Source: Pseudomonadota bacterium (lineage in GTDB: Bacteria; Bdellovibrionota; UBA1018; CAIMNF01). Taken from it: DNA of 64,000 bases. Shown here in pieces: positions 10,001 through 19,742 of the stretch. The notes under the pieces were generated by a model that worked only from the letters and a program-made list of their open reading frames with translations, searched no databases and was not told where the DNA came from. The translations under genes and the position numbers were made by a program. Numbering within the stretch: the stretch's first letter is position 1; every line of letters begins with the position of its first letter. The stretch covers positions 165,975 to 229,974 of the forward strand of contig JAIXWV010000020.1 of NCBI GenBank assembly GCA_027491115.1. The letters are read 5' to 3'.

Positions 10001-11124
10001 ATCCTCGAGTGCCCGAGCCTGAGTCTGCCGCCACCACCCGAACCGTTTGCATCGAGCGCTTCGAGTCGATCGAGTTCGATCCGATGATTCGCGAGGTCAA
10101 CCGTGCCTTTTGCCGAAACCTGATCAGCCCTCATCCGGCGCCACTGAATTCCCCGCCCCTCAAACTCGAAGCCGGCCTTAAGGGTTTTCATGAAATCAGA
10201 CAACTGCGCCTGCACCGATGATGTGACCCGGAGCTCACCTGACCAGTCCTTGGCACCAAGATTCGTTAAGAAAAAAGTAGAAAGATCCGCCTCAGCCCGA
10301 ACTTTGGCTTGCACCTTGGGGTGAGCAAGCGGATCCAAAAGATTTCCGTCCACACGCCCCTTGACCTCGACCCGTACGCCCGGCAACTCGGCGGAGAACG
10401 GCTCGAGTTCGAGGCCAGTATCGTTCAGGCCAAGGCTCCACTTGAGGCTGACCGCTTCGCGTACGGGCAAGGGCTTCCAGCCCAAAGGAGATTGGACCCG
10501 AATCGAGTTCACCTCCGCACGTGAAATGATTCCGTCCTTTCCTCCGACCTTTCCCCTCCCAAGGGAGAGGTCGGTCACGACGAGTTCAGCCCCGAACAGG
10601 GATTTTTCACGATCTGGAATTTCGAACTGAACATCGAGCTTGGTATCCACGAACCGGAAGCCATCGATTTGAAGCTGGAAAAGATCCTGCCAATCGAGTT
10701 TTCCTCCGGACACCTTTTGACTCTTCCCTCTCCAAGTCTGAGAATGGATCAAAGCTTTCACTTTTCCTGATCTGACCTCGACTTCAGACACATGTAGAGT
10801 TCCAGAGAGCATTTGGATCGGAGCGAACCCCACCCGCAACTCTCGTGCTTCAATTTCGCCATCGACCGGCAGTCTCGAGACGTTCTCTTTCTCGATCCGG
10901 ATCCGGGGGTTCACCACTCCGACACCGGGTGGAAAGAGATAAAGTTTTAGATGAGAAAAGTCGCCGATGATTCCGAGCTTTTGTGGTGATCTCTCAGATA
11001 TGAGGCGTTTCACGAAGTCCGCGAAAGACTGACTTTGTAAATAGAGGATCCCACCGGTTGTGGCCGTGCCGACAATCAACGCGAGTGAGAAAAACGCGAT
11101 CCTGAGTTTACGAACGGTACTCAA
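7024..11124 (-). CDS. TamB-like (DUF490, AsmA/TamB superfamily) translocation/assembly protein
   Basis: 1366 aa, single N-terminal TM, beta-rich repeats, C-terminal ...NPRFTATAISEVNQYKIRVLASGKSTQWKLEFSSTPFLQENEIFSVLS; paired with Omp85. Confidence 0.88.
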   Translation of the reverse strand: MSTVRKLRIAFFSLALIVGTATTGGILYLQSQSFADFVKRLISERSPQKLGIIGDFSHLKLYLFPPGVGVVNPRIRIEKENVSRLPVDGEIEARELRVGFAPIQMLSGTLHVSEVEVRSGKVKALIHSQTWRGKSQKVSGGKLDWQDLFQLQIDGFRFVDTKLDVQFEIPDREKSLFGAELVVTDLSLGRGKVGGKDGIISRAEVNSIRVQSPLGWKPLPVREAVSLKWSLGLNDTGLELEPFSAELPGVRVEVKGRVDGNLLDPLAHPKVQAKVRAEADLSTFFLTNLGAKDWSGELRVTSSVQAQLSDFMKTLKAGFEFEGRGIQWRRMRADQVSAKGTVDLANHRIELDRLEALDANGSGGGGRLRLGHSRIPLSLGEAFEIGVQIENGDLHWLGGAVPAALAPLEGLVTGKVDARFQPERKSWKLKTKVGLTVAGFQLTNQSLDHPKPMVRVLGPRKPIRLDGGLEIGPDGVEFKDLGLSIEKTRFKVTGGVKGETGFDFRAKGPVDMKEIHEIAGSRILGEGELEAHIHGKSDGVILDFDTRLVNAEYLDLKLGKLKGRVTYDDGLSELRFTGIHASHKNTYYSLPQGSIDLSGTDELYLPIEIHSGRIEDLAEVLGNLVSKISWFPHSLKGEVHGNLEIGGKVQLPEMLISARIEGSDWSWMGEKARRVRMSLGYDRGTYFAREANIIKSSGSIRGGIEFKSSTDEMTWNFKTDGFSFADIDFLERLEIPAKSRVEVTSSGSGKMGRLRSKTEGRFFETRIKGERFDSSSFFLETGENTLRASAGIFGDQLAAQVKYSLLPRQPCSIRLEVNDFDFSPLLLILNPKLLDDLSLVGVMSGQLSLEFLSTQAELARGQWSVERYELAKTGSSMRLVRPFSVPIQLGYFEIPPISFKFNDSEIEVEGEGRRGDVDVRIRGKADMALAEFLSPMILAAKGKVLPDIRIHGPLKNLRLDGELAIASGGLTIRGLQSPVEDLDGMIRLQQGNILVDNLEGFLGEELVSMGGRILTFTDRLPEFDLRVQLDNNKIKMEPFDLIQAKGTLLLKGKEPPYLITGALELVNALWTRSFSKQGGAVGNRGDRFMPKDLEKRTSGGWWVMDLGVNAPQGVFIRNEILDAEFKGKARLIGEPDSPKLLGEGQLVQGKVLFKDRPFVFESAKVVFDDPYSINPRFTATAISEVNQYKIRVLASGKSTQWKLEFSSTPFLQENEIFSVLSSGSASGDAGRFQFRDRSLVNQGEAASLILHSMDFSKDVQKKTGFQFDVQEAIDNQTAASIFRPQNLAENMAAPKLVLKRSLGRNLSFSFGSTVGIGSRSLREVNAEYKVSSGMSMMGVWNNIEEANSRETRTSFGLDLKFNRRFK

Positions 11125-11867
11125 AGGAATCTCAGCCTGAACTCGGCGTCCCTGAAAGAGGGCTCCGTCTCGAGCACCTTCCTATACCAGCCTTTTGCAG
11201 AACCAGGATGACCAAGACACTCCTCTGCTCGCCCCATCAGGTAATAGAGGCTGGTTTTTTCCTCGTGAAGGAGTTCGACATCCGACAGAACCGGCTCCAG
11301 CACCATCTTTGCGTCAAAGGCTTCACCCGAAAGGATCAAAGACTCAGCTAGAAGAGCGGTCGCCGACAGCCCGACTTCGCCGAGTGTTGAGGTTTCCTGC
11401 AACACTTGCCGGATAGTGTGCCTCAACTCTCGTCCTGAATCCCGGAAGCATCCCATTTCAAAGAATGCGATACCGAGATCGAGTGACGATCTTGCATCTA
11501 AATCTACAGAATGTTTCCAAATTTCTATTCCAGAATCCACCGAACCACTCGTCGGTTCTTCTAGGCCGAGATCACTCTCCAGCCTCCGGACCACTTCGTC
11601 AGGATCCTCCAGAGCCACTTTCCCTTGAGCTCTTATTGGGGAATGATACAAATGCTCGATCTCGTACTTGGAAATTTGCTCGAGTAACTCACGACCCTTG
11701 CGGTAGTGAGGGCTGTGAAGGAGCATCCGGTAGAGGATGCGTTTCGCCTCTTCCAGCAAACCTTCAGAGTAAAGAATCTTAGCGCTCGCCAGATCGTCCT
11801 CGAGCGAGGGCCTCTCAGGCGCAAGAGACTTCGGCAATGATGCGCTTTCGTCAGTATTTCCAGACAC
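11121..11867 (-). CDS. TPR-repeat protein (start uncertain; ORF open to 11978)
   Basis: TPR-like repeats (LYYLMGRAEECLGHPGSAKGWYRKVLETEPSFRDAEFRL); GTG at 11867 chosen to avoid overlap with accC. Confidence 0.65.
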   Translation of the reverse strand: MSGNTDESASLPKSLAPERPSLEDDLASAKILYSEGLLEEAKRILYRMLLHSPHYRKGRELLEQISKYEIEHLYHSPIRAQGKVALEDPDEVVRRLESDLGLEEPTSGSVDSGIEIWKHSVDLDARSSLDLGIAFFEMGCFRDSGRELRHTIRQVLQETSTLGEVGLSATALLAESLILSGEAFDAKMVLEPVLSDVELLHEEKTSLYYLMGRAEECLGHPGSAKGWYRKVLETEPSFRDAEFRLRFL

Positions 11868-11904
11868 TTTCGACCTGAACCCCCATGGATTCAGGATAAG
11901 GCTT

Positions 11905-13269
11905 TCAGGTCCGTTTTTGGAGGAATTCTTCAATAAAGCGTGTTGTATATTTCGACTCGCCAAATTCCTGACTTGCAAAAATCTGACGGTGGACCGGAAG
12001 AGTGGTTTTCACTCCCTTCACAATGAACTCGTCCAATGCTTGACGCATTTTTGCGATCGCCTCTTCGCGCGTGCGACCGTGCACGATCAATTTCGCAAGC
12101 AAAGAGTCGTAAAATGGAACCACTTTGTATTCGTTGTAAATAAATGAATCCACCCGCACCCCGAAGCCTCCGGGGAGGTGGAGCGCTGTGATTTTTCCGG
12201 GACAGGGATGGAAGGTCTCTGGATCTTCCGCATTCACCCGTACCTCGAACGCATGACCTCGCAATTGGACCTCTTCCTGGGTGAACCCAAGAGGTTCACC
12301 AGCTGCGATTCGGATCTGCTCCTGGATGAGATCGATTCCGGTCACCATCTCGGTGACGGGATGCTCGACCTGAATGCGGGTATTCATCTCCATGAAGTAA
12401 AATCTACGATCCTCATCCACCAGGAACTCAACGGTCCCCACCGACTCGTATCCCACGTCGGCACACAAGGCCAAGGCGGCGGCCCCCATTTGCTCTCGGA
12501 TCTGCGGTGTCAGCACCGGACTGGGAGCTTCTTCGATCAATTTCTGATGTCTCCGCTGGATCGAGCAATCGCGCTCGCCCAGGAAAACCCGGTTACCGTA
12601 CCGGTCACACGCCACCTGGATCTCGACATGTCTCGGTCGTTCACAAAATTTTTCGACATAGAGAGATCCATCGCCGAAAGCGGCACGGGCCTCCTCACTG
12701 CAGCGCTGGAATGAATCCGAGAGGTCCTTCTCGTTCCGGATGATGAAGATTCCACGACCACCACCCCCGGCAGCAGCCTTCAGAATCACGGGATAACCGA
12801 TCTCACGGGCGGCTTCGATCGCCTCCTCGACACCTGCTACCGCACTGAGCGTTCCAGGAAGCATCGGCACTCCGGCCTGCCTCGCCCGGGCACGGGCACG
12901 GGTCTTTTCTCCCATCGCCTCGATATTCTCGGGAGTAGGACCGATGAAGGTGAGCTTGCATTCACGGACCAATCGCGCAAACTCGGCGTTTTCAGAAAGA
13001 AATCCGTATCCCGGATGAATCGCCTCGACTCCCGTCACCTCGGCCGCCGAGAGGATGCTCATCATGTTCAAATAAGATAACTTCGGAGCAGGAGGTCCTA
13101 TGCAAATTGCCTCATCCGCGAGCTTTACATGCAAAGAGCTCTCATCCGCGCTCGAATAAACAGCAACGGTTTTGATGTCCAACTCACGACAGGCACGGAT
13201 GATCCTGAGAGCGATTTCGCCTCGGTTTGCGATCAGGATTTTTTTGAAGGGCGGCTTCTTCGCACTCAC
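11905..13269 (-). CDS. accC: Biotin carboxylase subunit of acetyl-CoA carboxylase
   Basis: FKKILIANRGEIALRIIRACRELDIKTVAVYS...GGGGRGIFI...MNTRIQVEHPVTE; GTG start inferred at 13269. Confidence 0.97.
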   Translation of the reverse strand: MSAKKPPFKKILIANRGEIALRIIRACRELDIKTVAVYSSADESSLHVKLADEAICIGPPAPKLSYLNMMSILSAAEVTGVEAIHPGYGFLSENAEFARLVRECKLTFIGPTPENIEAMGEKTRARARARQAGVPMLPGTLSAVAGVEEAIEAAREIGYPVILKAAAGGGGRGIFIIRNEKDLSDSFQRCSEEARAAFGDGSLYVEKFCERPRHVEIQVACDRYGNRVFLGERDCSIQRRHQKLIEEAPSPVLTPQIREQMGAAALALCADVGYESVGTVEFLVDEDRRFYFMEMNTRIQVEHPVTEMVTGIDLIQEQIRIAAGEPLGFTQEEVQLRGHAFEVRVNAEDPETFHPCPGKITALHLPGGFGVRVDSFIYNEYKVVPFYDSLLAKLIVHGRTREEAIAKMRQALDEFIVKGVKTTLPVHRQIFASQEFGESKYTTRFIEEFLQKRT

Positions 13270-13282
13270 GGTCCCACCCGTC

Positions 13283-13798
13283 TCACGCGGTGTCGATGAT
13301 GAACAACGGCTCACCGAATTCAACAGGTTGCCCGTTTTCAACCAGGACCTGGATGACCCGGCCTGCGAAATCCGCCTCAATTTCATTCATGAGCTTCATT
13401 GCTTCCACAATGCAAAGCGAATCCCCGGGAGAAACCCGCTTCCCGACCTCGACATACGGAGCAGAGGTGGGCGAAGGCGCCCGATAGAAGGTTCCGACAA
13501 ATGGAGAAAGGACCTTTTTGTAAGTGGGCGGATCACGTTCTTCCACCGGTGCGGCCGACTGTGCCTGAGGCACCTGGACCACGGTGTGGGTGGCCGCCTG
13601 GGCCAAGGGCTGAGCGGCATGGCCGGTTTTCAGAACCAGTCTGTTTTTTCCGTCCGACCACTCGAACTCGACGATTCCACGCTCGCGCATGAAGTCAGAG
13701 ATCGGAGCCAGATCCGAGGCCAAGAACGGCAAAACTGCTCGAGTATGAGCCTTGACCTGCGTCGCTGGGGCTTTCTTATTTGTTCGCTTTTTCGACAT
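13283..13798 (-). CDS. accB: Biotin carboxyl carrier protein
   Basis: [42 protein letters not shown]. Confidence 0.97.
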   Translation of the reverse strand: MSKKRTNKKAPATQVKAHTRAVLPFLASDLAPISDFMRERGIVEFEWSDGKNRLVLKTGHAAQPLAQAATHTVVQVPQAQSAAPVEERDPPTYKKVLSPFVGTFYRAPSPTSAPYVEVGKRVSPGDSLCIVEAMKLMNEIEADFAGRVIQVLVENGQPVEFGEPLFIIDTA

Positions 13799-14348
13799 AG
13801 GAAGAGTCCCGGGTGTCGATCTTCAGCACGTCACCTTCGGAAATATGAAACGGAACCTGAACCACTGCACCGGTTTCCATGGTAGCGGGCTTTGAGCCTC
13901 CGGTAACGGTATCCCCACGAAAGGAAGGATCGGTCTTGACCACCTTGAGTTCGACGAATGTCGGTAACTCCACGGTGATCGGCTTCTCGTTATAAAACAC
14001 CACCTGAACTTGCATGTTGTCTTGCATGAACAGGGCGAGCTCACCGATTTGCTCTTCGCTAATGATCGTCTGTTCGAAATTCTCAGTGTTCATGAAGTTG
14101 AAGCCACTGCCATCCTTGAAGAGGTACTGCATGTCCTTCACTTCTACGTTGGCGGCCGGAACGCGGTCACCCGACTTGAAGGTCCGCTCGATCACGTTCC
14201 CGTTCAAAAGGTTCTTCAGCTTCGTCCGGGTGAAGGCGCTTCCTTTCCCTGGGCTAACATGCTGGAAATCGACAATCTGATAAGGGGTGTTGTCGATGTC
14301 GAGCTTGATGTTTTTCCTGAACTCATTGGTAGGGTATACAGATGCCAT
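13776..14348 (-). CDS. efp: Elongation factor P
   Basis: [60 protein letters not shown]. Confidence 0.97.
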   Translation of the reverse strand: MASVYPTNEFRKNIKLDIDNTPYQIVDFQHVSPGKGSAFTRTKLKNLLNGNVIERTFKSGDRVPAANVEVKDMQYLFKDGSGFNFMNTENFEQTIISEEQIGELALFMQDNMQVQVVFYNEKPITVELPTFVELKVVKTDPSFRGDTVTGGSKPATMETGAVVQVPFHISEGDVLKIDTRDSSYVEKANK

Positions 14349-14379
14349 AGATTCTCCGGTTGCCTAGGGGTATCAATAA

Positions 14380-14979
14380 TCAGGCTTGTTTCGCAAGCCT
14401 AAAGCGCTGGACCCGGACCAGCAGGTCCTGAAGCATCTCGATGCGGGCCATCCATTCCCGTTTCCGGACCGTCGGATCGCCCGAAATCGCGGTCTCGGCC
14501 GGTTTAACGGAATAACTCTTCAATGGAATGGGATCTTTTTGCAGAACCAAAAGCCCATCCTCGTATGCCTGGGATTCAATTTCCCGGACAAGTCGAGCCA
14601 CTTCACCGTCCTGAGGCATGAAAAAAAGCAACATTTTGTAAGCCGAAAGCGCATCCGCCATCCGGCCGAGAATCAAGTAACTTTCAGCGAGTAATTTCTG
14701 AGCCACCAGATTGTCCGGAGCATCAAGAACGACCGGCTCGAGCTCCTTCACGGTCTCAGCGTACTGCCCCTTGTCGAACAGTGCCCGGGCCAGGGCCACC
14801 CGCCCTCCGATGAAGTGGGGGTGAATCCGAAGCCCGTCACGACAGATCTCGATCGCCTCTTCAAGCAAGCCCGCCTTCCGGTAAGCCTCAGCTAAAGGTG
14901 CGAAGACTCTTGACCGGGGATCCTCCTGATACTTTCTCAGGTAGTGGTAAATCTGCGGGGTACCACGGATCGGATTCAT
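14380..14979 (-). CDS. TPR-repeat protein
   Basis: SRVFAPLAEAYRKAGLLEEAIEICRDGLRIHPHFIGGRVALARALFDKGQYAETVKELEPV. Confidence 0.8.
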   Translation of the reverse strand: MNPIRGTPQIYHYLRKYQEDPRSRVFAPLAEAYRKAGLLEEAIEICRDGLRIHPHFIGGRVALARALFDKGQYAETVKELEPVVLDAPDNLVAQKLLAESYLILGRMADALSAYKMLLFFMPQDGEVARLVREIESQAYEDGLLVLQKDPIPLKSYSVKPAETAISGDPTVRKREWMARIEMLQDLLVRVQRFRLAKQA

Positions 14980-16736
14980 AGTTTTCCGGTTTCCTTGGCG
15001 TCTTCAGTCGAGCCTGCAGCGTCCCCTACGGTCTGGTCCTTCCCGAGATTCTTCTCCTGATTGACAATTCGTGGGGTCACGAAGAATACGAGCTCGGTTT
15101 TCTTGGTGTTCCCTCCGGCCTCTCCGAACAACCAACCGATGATGGGCATTTTCCGCAGGATGGGAAACCCTCCCTCGTTCGAGGTCTCATCCACACTGTG
15201 CACACCACCGAGCACGAGGGTGTTCCCGCTCTCGACGATGACCTCAGTGTTAATGCTTCTCGGCGCGGTGACAGAAGTCCCACTGATGGTTTCAACCGTG
15301 TCGCGGGTTAGATTCAAGTTCAGGAAGACCGAGCCGTCGTTGGTCACCCGAGGAGTGACACCCAGACTGGTGTTGTAAGGAATGAAGTTCTGCGTGATCT
15401 GAGTGCCCGTTGGAGTCACTGTTGAAACCGAGTTTACGATATTCGACCCTTGAGTGATCTGGGCTCGACGTCCGCTCAGGACCATCACCCGAGGGGAAGA
15501 CACGACCTTCGCGGTGTTTTGCGTTTCTGAAAAAGCCAACAAAGCATCGAGAGTTGCCGTATTTCCGATCCCGAACCGGAAGCTGTTGCTGTTTCCGGTG
15601 GAGGTCACCGGCGCACCTATGGCCGCCGGGACACCACCGTTAAAATCCATTCTATTTCGATTATCAGAAGTCAGCGACATGCTCAATCGACCTCCGATGG
15701 TCTTTGAAAAAGACTCTAGAGCGTCGATCACCTTTGCCTCAATGATCACCTGCGGAGTTTGCACGTCAAGCAACTGGATCATCTTCTTGATCCGCTCCAC
15801 ACCCTCTGCCGTGTCGCGGACAATCAGTGATTGGGTGTTGGCGTTGGTCAGAATGGTGGCCGGAGTTCCCCCCGCCGTGCTCTGCGAGTTGGCAAAAGTG
15901 GTGAGCAAGGACTGAAGGGTTCCAAGCTCGGCATAGCTCACAGGGAAAATGCGGGTGATTCGCGGAGCGGCTTGCGCCACAACCCGCTTGGCATCGATCT
16001 CGGCTTGTTTCTCATTGATCAATTGATCACGTGGCATGACCCTGAGAACACTGTCTTTTCTGTCGGCCGCAAGCCTGAGCGTAGTCAGGACGACATCGAG
16101 GGCCTGATCCCAAGGAACCTGCTCGAGAGACAGGGTCAGCCTCCCTGAGACCTGCGGATGAATCACGATATTGAATCCGCTTGCGTCCGAGATCAGACGG
16201 AGTACTTCGTGCACATCCGCATCTTTCAACTTTAGTGTAATGGGTGAGCCAGTGAATTTCTGGTCCGTCTCGGCACTCATGATCGTGGTAAGAGGATCAA
16301 GATCCGAGGGTTTCAAGTCCGGCAACCGCTCCCGTTGGATCGCCACAGCTGGCTTATCATTAGACAGCGGAATCCTGATCGTGATTTTCCTGTCGTTCGC
16401 ATCAATTTTGTACTGGAGCTTTGACTTGAAATCGAGAACGACCCGGGCATCCAGATCGGTGAAGGGGTAACTCGAAATCTGGACCAAGGGTGAATTGGGC
16501 GACTCGGCCGAGGGGTCGAACGTCTGACGGGCAACATCTGCCAGAGTTGACTCCTTGAAAGTCAATACCAGCTGGGGAGGCGAGGCTTTCTCCTCCTTGA
16601 GGTAATCACCGATCCCGTTTCCAACGATTTCGATCACACTCTCGTTTCCTACAGTCTTCACCTGCATCGACTGGATCTGTCCGGCTTCGGCACCAACCGC
16701 CATCATCATCAGGAGCGCCAGCATGAATGATCTCAT
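14976..16736 (-). CDS. pilQ: Type IV pilus secretin PilQ
   Basis: Signal peptide, AMIN-like N-domain, secretin N1 domain, VNSVSTVTPTGTQ...ILRKMPIIGWLFG secretin core. Confidence 0.96.
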   Translation of the reverse strand: MRSFMLALLMMMAVGAEAGQIQSMQVKTVGNESVIEIVGNGIGDYLKEEKASPPQLVLTFKESTLADVARQTFDPSAESPNSPLVQISSYPFTDLDARVVLDFKSKLQYKIDANDRKITIRIPLSNDKPAVAIQRERLPDLKPSDLDPLTTIMSAETDQKFTGSPITLKLKDADVHEVLRLISDASGFNIVIHPQVSGRLTLSLEQVPWDQALDVVLTTLRLAADRKDSVLRVMPRDQLINEKQAEIDAKRVVAQAAPRITRIFPVSYAELGTLQSLLTTFANSQSTAGGTPATILTNANTQSLIVRDTAEGVERIKKMIQLLDVQTPQVIIEAKVIDALESFSKTIGGRLSMSLTSDNRNRMDFNGGVPAAIGAPVTSTGNSNSFRFGIGNTATLDALLAFSETQNTAKVVSSPRVMVLSGRRAQITQGSNIVNSVSTVTPTGTQITQNFIPYNTSLGVTPRVTNDGSVFLNLNLTRDTVETISGTSVTAPRSINTEVIVESGNTLVLGGVHSVDETSNEGGFPILRKMPIIGWLFGEAGGNTKKTELVFFVTPRIVNQEKNLGKDQTVGDAAGSTEDAKETGKL

Positions 16737-17224
16737 TGTTTGTCCTCGTCTTTCTTGGTGAGAGAGACCAACTCTCCCGCCAACCTCAATTCGTAGATGT
16801 CAGGAACGTTGCGTCCTTTTTCATCCTGATAGAACTCAGTCACCCGAACGGCATCGGCCGTGATCTGGGTAATCTTCCCGCCCCGAACTCCAATTCGATC
16901 GCCGACCTTCACAAAGTAGGTCTTTCCACCCGCACCAGACAACATCGCCCTGACTTTACGAGGACCAGAAATGATCCCTTGGAGCTTGAAGTCTTTTAGC
17001 GCAAGGGTTTCGAGCTCTGACTTGGGGGTCTCCTTCTTCATGATCGCACTCAAAGGTAACTGAAACGGATCACGTAGAGCCCTGATCAAATCCTCACTCA
17101 GAATTGAGTCCATGGCCGTCTCCTGATCAGCCATGACGACCTGCTCGGCAGGAGGTGGTGGCGCGGGTGCTGCAGATGCCATGACAGGATGAAGGAGGAC
17201 AGCTAAATGAAGCCAGGCATTCAT
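16733..17224 (-). CDS. pilP: Type IV pilus lipoprotein/assembly protein PilP
   Basis: RDPFQLP and LKDFKLQGIISGPRKVRAMLSGAGGKTYFVKVGDRIGVRGGKITQITADAVRVTE. Confidence 0.92.
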   Translation of the reverse strand: MNAWLHLAVLLHPVMASAAPAPPPPAEQVVMADQETAMDSILSEDLIRALRDPFQLPLSAIMKKETPKSELETLALKDFKLQGIISGPRKVRAMLSGAGGKTYFVKVGDRIGVRGGKITQITADAVRVTEFYQDEKGRNVPDIYELRLAGELVSLTKKDEDKQ

Positions 17225-17964
17225 GGTCCTCCTCCTTTGGGCCGCTCACTTGCAGCCGGAGCGGCTTTCTGGCCCGCCTTATCCTCTACCTTCAGCTTGT
17301 CGTCCATTTTCGGTTTATCCGATTCTTTTTTCGGCGAACCCTCGGATCCGATCATGTCCTTCGGAATCTCAGCAATCTGAAGCTTATCTTCCTTGCTGAG
17401 CGTGTACTGATAAGCACGTACCGACAAGTTCGCCGAAAGGGTGATCGCTTTGGCTGATACACTGGAAGCGGCGATTCTCAGTGTGACCCCTTCGATCCTC
17501 AAGATCCTTTGCAGCTGGGAGACCCGATGGATGAAGAGCAACAGATTCTGGAAAGTCCCCCGCACATCGAGCTTGAACTCCTGCTCTAAATAATACTCCC
17601 TCTGATCTTTTTTTCCGGGCTCGATCCGATCCACTTTCAACTCTGCTCGCTTGGCCTCAGTGTCAAGTAGGCGGAGCAAAACGGGCACATCAGGTGCCTC
17701 CGAAAGAGCGCCTTGGTACTCACCCAGCTTGACGATCTGGGCACGGATTTCCTCGCGCTTTTGATCGAGCGACTTCATGAACTTATTCCCATCGGCGAGC
17801 TTTTTCCTCAAGCCCTCCAATTCAGAATTCGCACTTGCCAATGCTGAACGATGAAGCTCCACCTCACCTTCGGGCGAGTAACTGAAGGTGTAGTATTCGA
17901 AACCCAGATACCCCAGGAAAGCGAAAAGCATGAGGTAGAACGGCGTCGACTTCAAACTCGCCAT
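17221..17964 (-). CDS. pilO: Type IV pilus inner-membrane protein PilO
   Basis: Single TM plus coiled coil, FQNLLLFIHRVSQLQRILRIEGVTLR; position in pilMNOPQ. Confidence 0.92.
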   Translation of the reverse strand: MASLKSTPFYLMLFAFLGYLGFEYYTFSYSPEGEVELHRSALASANSELEGLRKKLADGNKFMKSLDQKREEIRAQIVKLGEYQGALSEAPDVPVLLRLLDTEAKRAELKVDRIEPGKKDQREYYLEQEFKLDVRGTFQNLLLFIHRVSQLQRILRIEGVTLRIAASSVSAKAITLSANLSVRAYQYTLSKEDKLQIAEIPKDMIGSEGSPKKESDKPKMDDKLKVEDKAGQKAAPAASERPKGGGP

Positions 17965-18593
17965 CAGTCCCGCCTCGCAGTCAGCTCGAAGTTGATCCGT
18001 TTTTGTGTCGGATCGCTCGAAGAGTTCCGGAGCGTGACATCCTTGTAATAGATCGTCCGCCCAAGACGGGACATAAAGTCACTTACCATGCTGTACTCGA
18101 TCGCTCCGCCACGAAGAGTATAGGCTTTGTCCACCTGACTGAATTCGAGAATCCATGTGTCCTTGGGCATGGCCTGCACCAGACTGATCATCGACTTGGC
18201 AGTGAAATCCCTTCCACGAATCAGGTTTTCAATGGTGTCCATCTTGGCACGGATCACCATCGAGTTACGCTCGAGCTCCATCTTGATCGCCTCGAAACCT
18301 TTGATCTTTTGGAGCTGCTTGTTGATCTTGTCTTTAGCCTCCGCCACAGATGCCAATTCCTTAGCCTGCTCGTCCCGGATTGCCTGGATGGCTTCGTCGT
18401 AAATGTAATTGGCAGAAAGAGCAAAAACGGCCGGAATTCCGATCTTGTAGAACAATGGGGCCAGGGTCTTGCCGCTCCCTTGACCGACATTCTTCAGAGC
18501 ATCGAAATTGATCTTTGACTTGAAATCGTCGACCTTGGCTCCGGCGCCAGATGTGGCAACAGAACGTTTTTTGACTAAGTTGACCTTGATCAT
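17964..18593 (-). CDS. pilN: Type IV pilus assembly protein PilN
   Basis: MIKVNLVKKR start, TM plus coiled coil, position. Confidence 0.9.
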   Translation of the reverse strand: MIKVNLVKKRSVATSGAGAKVDDFKSKINFDALKNVGQGSGKTLAPLFYKIGIPAVFALSANYIYDEAIQAIRDEQAKELASVAEAKDKINKQLQKIKGFEAIKMELERNSMVIRAKMDTIENLIRGRDFTAKSMISLVQAMPKDTWILEFSQVDKAYTLRGGAIEYSMVSDFMSRLGRTIYYKDVTLRNSSSDPTQKRINFELTARRD

Positions 18594-19696
18594 GTCTTGT
18601 CCCTCGCACGGATAGCAAGACCGATCGGTATCACGGCTTCAGGAGCGATACTGTCTAGGTACTCTTGACTCATTTTTTTCGGATCCCCTTGGATCCGCTC
18701 GAAAGGATTCACGATCTGCACCGAAACACCCACATACTCCTGGACGATCGGAATCATGCCTTGTGCCCGAGATCCTCCGCCCGACAGGTAAACGGTGGAC
18801 ACTGGGGGACCCAAATTCGAGGCGTTGTAGAAATCGATCGATCGCTTCAGCTCGGTACCGAGCACATGACACATCCTCGAGACGATCTCGGAAACCTCCT
18901 GCGGCAATGTCTCGGAAATCTTGAGCGTCTCTGCATCGACAAAAGTCGGGAGCTTCAATTCACGCTGAATCTCATTGGTGACATTGATGCCACCATAAGG
19001 AGCATCTTTGGTGAAGAGGGGGGATCCGTCGGCACAAATGGTCACTTTCGTACTCATTGCACCGATATCGGCGATCAGAACCGCCTCGTTTGGCGGAATC
19101 GTGTAATTTGATTCAAAACAGTTTTGTAGCGCAAACACCTCGACATCCATCACCTTGGTCTGGAGTCCGGCCTCTTCGATCACTCCAAGATACTGATCGA
19201 TGTAATCGTTCTTCACCGCAACGACGACAACTTCGAATTCATTCTTCTTAGTTTCACGAATGGTTTGATAGTCGATCACAACATCGTTGATATCGAACGG
19301 GATATACTGTTCAGCCTCCCAGTAAACCTGATCCTCGAGCTCTTTTTTGTTGTTCACGCTGATGGTGATATTCTTGATGATCACCCCGCTCCCCACCAGA
19401 GAGGAGCACACTTCTTTAGATTTGACTTTGGTCGCCGTCAAAGCTTCTTGAATGGCGAATGCGATGTTCGCCGCGTTCACCACTTCACGCTGATCCGAGA
19501 GGACCTCTTCAACCGGAATGTTGGCGTAGGCCGTCATCATCCAGGAGTTGGATTTCTTGCGTAATTCGACCAGCTTGACGCTCGACGCACCAATGCTGAG
19601 ACCCACATACGAACGACCAAGCATGAAAGAGAGGTCAATGCCCCCCTTCAAACGTGCGAGTAGACTACTTCCTGCCCTTCCTTGAGCGGATGCCAT
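18590..19696 (-). CDS. pilM: Type IV pilus actin-like ATPase PilM
   Basis: VGLSIGASSVKLVEL...VLIADIGAMSTKVTICADG...VYLSGGGSRAQGMIPIVQE. Confidence 0.96.
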   Translation of the reverse strand: MASAQGRAGSSLLARLKGGIDLSFMLGRSYVGLSIGASSVKLVELRKKSNSWMMTAYANIPVEEVLSDQREVVNAANIAFAIQEALTATKVKSKEVCSSLVGSGVIIKNITISVNNKKELEDQVYWEAEQYIPFDINDVVIDYQTIRETKKNEFEVVVVAVKNDYIDQYLGVIEEAGLQTKVMDVEVFALQNCFESNYTIPPNEAVLIADIGAMSTKVTICADGSPLFTKDAPYGGINVTNEIQRELKLPTFVDAETLKISETLPQEVSEIVSRMCHVLGTELKRSIDFYNASNLGPPVSTVYLSGGGSRAQGMIPIVQEYVGVSVQIVNPFERIQGDPKKMSQEYLDSIAPEAVIPIGLAIRARDKT

Positions 19697-19742
19697 GAAT
19701 ACCAGAGTATCGGGTTCGAGTAAGAATTACAATTCATTGACA

